Shown here: positions 1 through 4,556 of the stretch, piece by piece
Layout: every line of letters begins with the position of its first letter
Numbering within the stretch: position 1 is the first letter of the stretch
Origin: UBA12158 sp035562735
GTDB lineage: Bacteria; Patescibacteriota; Microgenomatia; UBA12405
DNA: 5,194 nucleotides
Assembly: GCA_035562735.1 (NCBI GenBank)
Contig: DATMWB010000019.1
Span: 1 to 5,194 of the forward strand
Reading direction: 5' to 3'
The notes under the pieces: model-generated
The model's database searches: none
The model's input: only the letters and a program-made list of their open reading frames with translations
Told to the model about the DNA's origin: nothing
Made by a program: the position numbers and the translations under genes

Positions 1-1011
1 TTCTCCTTGGGGTATCAGAAAAATACTGTTGAGGGAAAAACTCTGTATATTATGAATCCAATTTTTGTCGAAGAATTAAAAAAGAGGAATTTGTACAGCG
101 AAGAGGTGATGAATAAGGTAGTAAAGAATGGTGGTAAATTGGGCGGGATTGATGAGATTCCTGACGATTTAAAAAATATTTTTAGAACAGCTTTGGAGAT
201 AGATCCTGAATGGCACATAAAGATTCAAAGTGCTTTTCAAAAATACACTGATAATGCGGTGAGTAAAACTATAAATTTTCCAAAGTCAGCAACAGTTGAT
301 CAAGTTAGGGAAGCATATTTGTTGGCCTACTCGTTGGGGACAAAAGGGATAACAATCTATCGAAGTGGAAGTAGAGAGAAGGAAGTGATTCAGAGTGTAA
401 CGGATAAGATTGCCGCGTCGTCTTCAACTCCTCGCAATGACGTTGTGGCAAGCGAAACAAAGGCAACTAAAAAGAAGACGCCGGAGGCGGCAAGAGGAAT
501 TAGACTTCGAAAAGCTTGTGACGTGGGTCGGGTTTATACATCGGTGTTTTTTGAGGAGGGTGATGGTCCAGTTGAAGTCTTTGTTAACTTAGGAAAATCT
601 GGTGGTTACTTGGCGGGTTCGGCAGAGGTAACTGGTCGTTTGGCTTCGCTGGCCTTAAAGTATGGGGCAAATCTTGAAGAGGTGGCTGATGAATTAGTAG
701 GAATCTCATGTGGACAAAAAGTTGGTTTTGGAAATGGGACGGTGTTGTCCATGTTTGATGCAGTTGGAAAGTCTTTACTGGAGATATCAAGGGGAGAACA
801 ATTAGATTTGTTTGAGGGAGAAAAAACAAAAATAGAGATGCCAGAGGTTTCTCACAGTGAAGAGAAAGATTTGTTGGCGGAAATCAGAAGTAAACAAGCT
901 AGTGAAGAGAGTGCTTTTGTAAGTTGCCCAGATTGTGGCAGCCCGCTTTATGCCGAGGAGGGTTGTTTTAAATGTTCAAATGCATTTTGCGGATATAGCA
1001 AATGTAGCTAA
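1..1011 (+). CDS. nrdJ: AdoCbl-dependent (class II) ribonucleotide reductase, C-terminal part
   Basis: The gene is 5'-truncated: frame 1 is open from the first base, giving 336 residues (numbered from the first codon here). The enzyme reduces ribonucleotides to deoxyribonucleotides using adenosylcobalamin as radical source. The visible part is the end of the catalytic barrel, with FQKYTDNAVSKTINFP (79-94) and KGITIYRSGSR (115-125), the family's phosphate-binding and barrel-end signatures. A polar linker follows (about 126-165), then a TSCPD-type domain (about 166-262, with EVFVNLGKSGG at 192-202). The tail is a cysteine-rich zinc ribbon, CPDC (309-312) and CFKC (322-325), ending CGYSKC (330-335), probably the redox pair that re-reduces the active site. 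The catalytic cysteines and the true start lie outside the window. Two oddities: the linker carries a translated palindromic repeat (408-442), and the motif that names the TSCPD domain reads SMFD (250-253). The adenosyltransferase gene starts two bases after the stop, so the two are probably co-transcribed. Confidence 0.95.
   Translation, partial: FSLGYQKNTVEGKTLYIMNPIFVEELKKRNLYSEEVMNKVVKNGGKLGGIDEIPDDLKNIFRTALEIDPEWHIKIQSAFQKYTDNAVSKTINFPKSATVDQVREAYLLAYSLGTKGITIYRSGSREKEVIQSVTDKIAASSSTPRNDVVASETKATKKKTPEAARGIRLRKACDVGRVYTSVFFEEGDGPVEVFVNLGKSGGYLAGSAEVTGRLASLALKYGANLEEVADELVGISCGQKVGFGNGTVLSMFDAVGKSLLEISRGEQLDLFEGEKTKIEMPEVSHSEEKDLLAEIRSKQASEESAFVSCPDCGSPLYAEEGCFKCSNAFCGYSKCS
408..442. repeat. 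Small palindromic repeat element inside nrdJ
   Basis: A 35-base segment starts GATTGCCGCGTCGTC (408-422) and ends CTCGCAATGACG (431-442). Its ends contain the inverted pair ATTGC (409-413) and GCAAT (434-438). Read on the - strand it begins CGTCATTGCGAGGAG and ends GACGCGGCAATC. I recognise this as the widespread short dispersed palindromic repeat with a GTCATTGCGAGGAG core, similar in behaviour to Rickettsia palindromic elements. It is about 57 percent GC, clearly richer than the coding sequence around it. It sits in frame and adds residues IAASSSTPRND (137-147 of the fragment) to the linker between the catalytic barrel and the TSCPD domain, where an insertion would be tolerated. Identification is from memory of the repeat, not from a search. 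Confidence 0.62.
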
Positions 1012-1013
1012 AT

Positions 1014-1499
1014 ATGTCGGTAACAACTAAAACGGGAGATGATGGAAAAAGTAGATTTGGGGGGAGGATAATAGAGAAGGATAGTGAACTTCTTGAAACC
1101 ATTGGAAATGTTGATGAATTAATTGCTCTGTTGGGTTTTGTAAAAATGAAAAAAGATGTTGAGATGGCGAAAAGAATTGAAAAGATTAGTGAAGAATTGC
1201 AAAAAATTATGGGAGTAATATCAGGGTATGGACCAAAGGAATTTACATTGGACAAGGAGATAGAGTACATGGAGAAAGAAATAGAAAAAATTGAAAATGA
1301 AGAAGAAACGATTCATAAATTTTTAAAAACAGGAAATCGATTGGACGAATTGTTAAATTGGTGTCGGACAATGGTAAGGAGATGTGAAAGAAGAGTGGTG
1401 TCTTTGGGTAAAAAGCAACAAATAGATAAAGATATTTTGATGTATTTTAATCGTTTATCTGATTATTTATTCATGTTAAGTCGGAAAACAAAAGAGTAA
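1014..1499 (+). CDS. Cob(I)alamin adenosyltransferase, PduO type
   Basis: The 161-residue protein transfers adenosyl from ATP to cob(I)alamin, making the AdoCbl that NrdJ needs. The N terminus MSVTTKTGDDGKSRFGGR (1-18) is the family's ATP-binding signature, followed by GNVDELIALLG (32-42), which keeps the cobalamin-pocket aspartate. RTMVRRCERRVVSL (118-131) keeps the conserved arginines and YFNRLSDYLFMLSR (144-157) is the usual C-terminal helix. Helices form the bulk of the protein, as in the trimeric PduO fold. Two positions depart from consensus: DELN is DELI, and the usual PGG turn after the phenylalanine that helps displace the lower cobalamin ligand is KTGN (FLKTGN, 102-107). The protein is slightly shorter than typical members (roughly 170-190). 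There is no Shine-Dalgarno site; translation probably couples to nrdJ, whose stop is two bases upstream. Family assignment is firm. PduO versus CobO is decided by the TGDDG and RR-ER motifs. Confidence 0.93.
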   Translation: MSVTTKTGDDGKSRFGGRIIEKDSELLETIGNVDELIALLGFVKMKKDVEMAKRIEKISEELQKIMGVISGYGPKEFTLDKEIEYMEKEIEKIENEEETIHKFLKTGNRLDELLNWCRTMVRRCERRVVSLGKKQQIDKDILMYFNRLSDYLFMLSRKTKE

Positions 1500-1502
1500 A
1501 AT
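1497..1502 (+). promoter_or_regulatory. Possible -10 box for the riboswitch transcript
   Basis: TAAAAT overlaps the adenosyltransferase stop codon and matches the sigma-70 -10 consensus at 5 of 6 positions. Initiation about seven bases later, near 1509, would start an RNA just before the conserved GGAAGAAGGG of the aptamer. No convincing -35 is visible at 16-18 bases (TGTTAA or GTTAAG at best), so this is weak. The alternative is that the riboswitch is read only as part of the nrdJ transcript. Confidence 0.25.
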
Positions 1503-1597
1503 AAAGATGGAAGAAGGGTGGAATTCCCTCACAGTGCCGCTACGGTGATAGTCCGAGCCTTAAATCCCCAAAAGGGTAAGCTTACGAGCATAAGAAT
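1503..1597 (+). promoter_or_regulatory. Compact cobalamin-riboswitch-like leader
   Basis: The gap between the adenosyltransferase gene and the next gene carries the core of a cobalamin aptamer. It has a purine-rich GGAAGA joint (1509-1514), a P4-like hairpin AGGG/CCCT (1515-1518 with 1526-1529) with loop TGGAATT, then CACAGTGCCGCTACGGTGA (1530-1548), which corresponds to the family's CxGxCCCGCxACxGTGA B12 box. TAGTCCGAGCC (1549-1559) follows at once, so the large peripheral arm of class I aptamers is missing; this fits the small class II (AdoCbl-variant-like) design. Two hairpins follow: CTTA+CCC with GGG+TAAG (1559-1580, 3-base bulge), and CTTA-CGAGCA-TAAG (1581-1594), ending three bases before the ATG. 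The loop GCA (1588-1590) can pair with TGC (1535-1537), a candidate L5-L13 kissing contact. Start-codon occlusion is the likely mode of control. The outer P1/P3 stem is not clear by eye. Confidence 0.72.
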
Positions 1598-2713
1598 ATG
1601 AATATTGAAGTAAATACTAGACAAAGAGATAATCAATTTTTAACAAGATTTTTGGTGGTAAGTGGGATGGTGGGACCAAGAAAGGTTGAAGATCAAAAAT
1701 TATTGATGGCACCGGTTTTGGAAAGGAGAGTAAGTTTAGGTGAAAGTAATGAGGGAAATAACGCTTCTAGATTGGGTTTTGACCCGAGAATTGAGCCAAG
1801 ATATTTGTCACAATTTTCAGAGGAGACGAGAAGAAAGCAACTTGAAATACAGTTAAGTACCGCTTTGGCAGAGTTGTTCTTAAGCGAATACAGTCATGAT
1901 TATGTAATAGATGGAGAAGGCAAAATTAGAGATAAAGAATCGGGATTGTGTTTGAGTGATTTGGCATCGGGAAATCCTCTTGAGATAAAGGCTCTGGAAA
2001 AAATTGAAAATTTTTTTGAGGAAGGTGCAGAGATTGTGGTAAATATTAGTCCTGAAAATGAAACATTTGATTATCCTGATGATATGGTCGATATTTGGAA
2101 AAGAGGAGAGAATGGGAAGTTGACTTTATGTCGCTTTAAGGTGGAAATGGGGAGTAAACAACTGGATTCTTTTTATGAACTGGTGGGGGGAAAAAGAGGA
2201 TCTACGAGGGAGGAAATGTTGGCCGGTCCAACAAGAGTAGATAAATATCGTTTTTCTGAATTACTGACATTTTTAAGTTTGGCTAAGGAAAAGGAGAGTC
2301 TTGATATTGTAAATATCGAGAGGATGGTGGAAAGGTTAGTCGATAGATTTGAGAGAGAATTTGGTGAAAAAATATTTGTGGATAGTGAGTTAATTACACG
2401 GCTATTTATTGCATCAAGACTGGAAATTGAAGGGAGAAAAAATGATTCTATAAAACAATCAAAAAAAGAGAGAAGAGATTTTTTGGATGAAATTAGAATG
2501 CAGGATTATTTATATGGTCAACTGAGAACAAAAAAAGTTGCTGGAGCTGGTTGTGGTGGCAGTAGTTTGAGTGGTGAGTTTGCAAGTCAGGGGATAATAA
2601 TCATTAATACAAGTGATGGAATTAGTTTTCGAAAAGGGAGTACGGAGGGACTGACATATTGCTCTAAGTGTGGTTGTTGGTATTCGGGAGATAGTTGTCC
2701 TATTTGTAAATAG
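1598..2713 (+). CDS. Unknown protein with C-terminal zinc ribbon, behind the cobalamin RNA
   Basis: I do not recognise this 371-residue protein. It appears soluble: no signal peptide or membrane segment. The N-terminal 75 residues are polar and probably loose. A charged helical stretch covers about 74-98. Residues 145-170 (EIVVNISPENETFDYPDDMV and beyond) look like a beta strand followed by an acidic and aromatic loop. The middle (about 186-300) is helical and highly charged. A short region AGAGCGGSS (315-323) leads to strand GIIIINTSDGISF (332-344) and then a zinc ribbon with CSKC (355-358), an extra C360, and CPIC (367-370), one residue before the stop. The ATG is chosen because it follows the riboswitch directly; no good Shine-Dalgarno site is present, and the sequence near it (TAAG, 1591-1594) can be held in a hairpin. 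Position suggests a job tied to cobalamin or ribonucleotide reduction, but nothing in the protein itself proves that. Confidence 0.85.
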   Translation: MNIEVNTRQRDNQFLTRFLVVSGMVGPRKVEDQKLLMAPVLERRVSLGESNEGNNASRLGFDPRIEPRYLSQFSEETRRKQLEIQLSTALAELFLSEYSHDYVIDGEGKIRDKESGLCLSDLASGNPLEIKALEKIENFFEEGAEIVVNISPENETFDYPDDMVDIWKRGENGKLTLCRFKVEMGSKQLDSFYELVGGKRGSTREEMLAGPTRVDKYRFSELLTFLSLAKEKESLDIVNIERMVERLVDRFEREFGEKIFVDSELITRLFIASRLEIEGRKNDSIKQSKKERRDFLDEIRMQDYLYGQLRTKKVAGAGCGGSSLSGEFASQGIIIINTSDGISFRKGSTEGLTYCSKCGCWYSGDSCPICK

Positions 2714-2733
2714 GTCTTTTATTAATTTATAAT
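2704..2733 (+). promoter_or_regulatory. Leaderless promoter for the SIMPL gene
   Basis: A perfect -10 box TATAAT (2728-2733) lies 18 bases after TTGTAA (2704-2709, 4 of 6 matches to the -35 consensus). The ATG at 2739 begins five bases after the -10, where transcription itself should start. The mRNA would then have almost no leader, consistent with the lack of any Shine-Dalgarno site here. The -35 overlaps the end of the preceding gene. Confidence 0.55.
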
Positions 2734-2738
2734 GAGTT

Positions 2739-3455
2739 ATGAAAAAAATAATTGGAACAGTGGTGCTGGTTTTATTGTTGGTTTGGATTGTGCCTTGGAA
2801 CAGAATTAATTGGGGTAGGATAACTTGGCAACCTTCTGAGGTGGTGACAGTTATCGGTGAGGCAAAGAGTCAAGAGAAAAATCAAATTGCAAGCTACACT
2901 GCTGGAGTTGAATCTGTAAATGACAATAAAGAAGAGGCAATTAAAGAGGTAAATACCAAGATTGAAGCACTAATAAAGGCAGTGAAGGAATTTGGTATCA
3001 AGGAGGCTGACATAAAGACTCAAAATATATCGATTTACCAAGATGAACAGAGTTATTATGATGGCGGAGTTCAAAAGTCACGAAAGGGTCAATGGAGAGT
3101 TAGTAACTCGGTGGAAGTTGTTTTAAGAGAAATAGACAAGGCCAATACCCTGACAGATTTGGTAACCAAGAGTGGAGCCAATAATGTTTGGGGTCCAAAT
3201 TTTAGCATGGATGATACAAACAAAATTGAAAAAGGTTTATATGACATGGCTATAAAAGATGCTCGAGAAAAGGCGGAAAGTGTGGCTAAGGCTTCAGGAA
3301 GAAAATTAGGTAAAGTATTGAGTGTTAATGACGGGGCTTCAAATTATGTTTATCCAATGTATGCCATGAAAGATGGTGCGGGTGGGGGAGCAGTGACTGA
3401 ACCGGGGAGTACTACGGTTTATAAAAACCTGACAGTGGTATTTGAGCTGAAGTAA
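2739..3455 (+). CDS. SIMPL (DUF541) domain protein, membrane-anchored
   Basis: The 238-residue protein opens with MKK and a hydrophobic segment (about 4-20, IIGTVVLVLLLVWIVPW) that acts as a signal anchor or uncleaved signal peptide; no lipobox cysteine is seen. The rest should lie outside the membrane. The SIMPL/DUF541 domain covers about 34-236. It shows a first strand VVTVIGEAKSQEK (35-47), ASYTAGVES (51-59), a long helix with DIKTQNISIYQ (91-101), the second-half helix YDMAIKDAREKAESVAKASG (168-187), then LGKVLSVNDGASN (190-202) and a closing strand TVVFELK. These are the usual landmarks of the YggE/BP26 family. The family's biochemical role is poorly defined; members have been linked to oxidative stress defence and can form ring oligomers. 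Nothing here links it to nucleotide synthesis, and its own promoter suggests it is transcribed independently of the genes upstream. Confidence 0.9.
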   Translation: MKKIIGTVVLVLLLVWIVPWNRINWGRITWQPSEVVTVIGEAKSQEKNQIASYTAGVESVNDNKEEAIKEVNTKIEALIKAVKEFGIKEADIKTQNISIYQDEQSYYDGGVQKSRKGQWRVSNSVEVVLREIDKANTLTDLVTKSGANNVWGPNFSMDDTNKIEKGLYDMAIKDAREKAESVAKASGRKLGKVLSVNDGASNYVYPMYAMKDGAGGGAVTEPGSTTVYKNLTVVFELK

Positions 3456-3479
3456 GAAAAAATATTTGACTGGGTTTGA

Positions 3480-3490
3480 TGTAATTTACA
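3480..3490. promoter_or_regulatory. Short perfect inverted repeat upstream of prs
   Basis: TGTAA-T-TTACA is an 11-base perfect palindrome in the 45-base gap before prs. It could be a small operator half-site pair or chance; the sequence is AT-rich, which raises the chance expectation. It lies just ahead of the AAGGA (3490-3494) ribosome-binding-like site. Confidence 0.25.
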
Positions 3491-3518
3491 AGGACGCAGT
3501 TTGGGGTCAAAATCGGGT

Positions 3519-4481
3519 ATGAGTGGATTACGATTGATTGCAGGTAGTTCTAGTCAAGATTTAGCTGAAAAAATTTCGAAACTAACAAAAATTTCATTGA
3601 CTCCGATTGAAGATAAACGTTTTGCAAATGGAGAAATATATATTCGGATAAAAGGGAAGGTTCGGGGAGAGGATGTGTATGTCATTCAAAGTTTGGTGGC
3701 ACCGGCTAATGACAATTTAATGGAATTGTTGATAATTATTGATGCTTTAAAAAGGGCATCGGTGGGAAGAATAAACTTAATTTGTCCTAATATGTGTTAT
3801 TCGAGGCAAGACAGAAAAACAGAGTCAAGAGAACCAATTACAGCAAAATTAGTTGCTGACTTGTTGTCGGTAGCTGGAGCTGACAGATTGGTAACAGTTG
3901 ATTTGCATGCTGATCAGATACAGGGTTTCTATGATATTCCAGTTGATCATTTTTTGGCATATCCCTTGTTTGCAAAATATATTAAAAAGCATTATTCAAG
4001 AAAAAATTTGGTGGTGGTGTCACCGGACATTGGGGGAACTAAGCGAGCAAATAAACTAGCTGATTTGTTGGGGTTACAAATTGCGATTATTGATAAGGTG
4101 AGACGAGAACACAACAAGTGCGAAGTAATGCATTTGATTGGTGAGGTAAAAGATAAGACGGCAATTATTATTGACGATATCATTGATACTGCGGGATCAA
4201 TTACAAAGGCGGCAGAAGCAGTAAAAGCGAATGGAGCAAAGGAGGTAATAATTTGTGGTACACACGGAGTTTTGTCAGGTGAAGCAATAAAAAATATTAG
4301 TGCTTGTTGTGCCTCAAAAATTTTGTTGACAGATACCGTACCAATACCAGAGGACAAGAGATTGACAAAGATGGAAATAATTTCGGTGGCCCCACTTTTG
4401 GCCAAAATTATTAAAAGAATTCATTTAAATAGATCACTGGGGGAACTGTTTACCTGGGAAGATAAAAAAAGAGTGTTGTAA
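3519..4481 (+). CDS. prs: Ribose-phosphate pyrophosphokinase (PRPP synthetase)
   Basis: The enzyme converts ribose 5-phosphate and ATP to PRPP and AMP, feeding purine, pyrimidine, histidine and NAD routes. The 320-residue form has the family's usual length. Motifs seen: RFANGEIYIRI (34-44), ATP-binding RQDRK (96-100), SREPITAKLVADLL (103-116), DLHADQIQGF (128-137) with the catalytic-site histidine H130, SPDIGGTKRA (168-177), flexible loop IDKVRRE (191-197), the PRPP loop DDIIDTAGS (219-227), and THGVLSG (248-254). The C terminus SVAPLLAKIIKRIH is also typical. An oddity is CPNMCY (89-94), where most relatives have PYFGY or PYYGY before RQDR. Start choice: the ATG at 3519 gives MSGLRLIAGSSS, matching where family members begin. 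A TTG at 3501 adds six residues and has AAGGA six bases ahead, so it is a real alternative. Function is highly certain; the start is not. Confidence 0.96.
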   Translation: MSGLRLIAGSSSQDLAEKISKLTKISLTPIEDKRFANGEIYIRIKGKVRGEDVYVIQSLVAPANDNLMELLIIIDALKRASVGRINLICPNMCYSRQDRKTESREPITAKLVADLLSVAGADRLVTVDLHADQIQGFYDIPVDHFLAYPLFAKYIKKHYSRKNLVVVSPDIGGTKRANKLADLLGLQIAIIDKVRREHNKCEVMHLIGEVKDKTAIIIDDIIDTAGSITKAAEAVKANGAKEVIICGTHGVLSGEAIKNISACCASKILLTDTVPIPEDKRLTKMEIISVAPLLAKIIKRIHLNRSLGELFTWEDKKRVL

Positions 4482-4519
4482 AATCACCGCAATAAAAAAA
4501 ATTGATATAGAAAAGATAA

Positions 4520-4548
4520 TTGAAGCTCGGGGAAAAAAGGGGTATAAA
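4520..4548 (+). promoter_or_regulatory. Leaderless promoter for thyX
   Basis: TTGAAG (4520-4525, 4 of 6 -35 matches) and TATAAA (4543-4548, 5 of 6 -10 matches) are separated by exactly 17 bases. Expected initiation falls at about 4555-4557, and the thyX ATG is at 4557. The only Shine-Dalgarno-like tract, GGGG (4539-4542), is 14 bases from the ATG and lies upstream of the predicted transcription start, so it would not be in the mRNA from this promoter. Confidence 0.55.
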
Positions 4549-4556
4549 AACTGTTA

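Noticed and set aside
1515..1559. FMN riboswitch (RFN element)
   Set aside because: GGGTGGAATTCCC and ATAGTCCG resemble pieces of RFN, but the repeated GGTGAAATTCC-type arm and the rest of the six-arm junction are missing. The CCGCTACGGTGA segment fits the cobalamin B12 box better, and the neighbours are B12 genes.
1566..1576. Intrinsic terminator in the leader (CCC-CAAAA-GGG)
   Set aside because: The stem has only three GC pairs and no U-run follows; next comes TAAGCTTACG. It fits an expression-platform hairpin better.
3466..3487. Promoter before prs (TTGACT with TAATTT)
   Set aside because: The -35 is good, but the spacer to TAATTT is only 10 bases, and no -10-like hexamer lies 16-18 bases downstream.
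3501..3518. TTG start of prs with six extra residues
   Set aside because: AAGGA is well spaced, but family members begin where the ATG at 3519 does, and other genes here do not rely on Shine-Dalgarno sites. Kept only as an alternative.
3992..4405. 137-codon reading frame on the - strand inside prs
   Set aside because: It lies fully opposite a strongly conserved Prs coding region and has no recognisable domain; it is a shadow frame.
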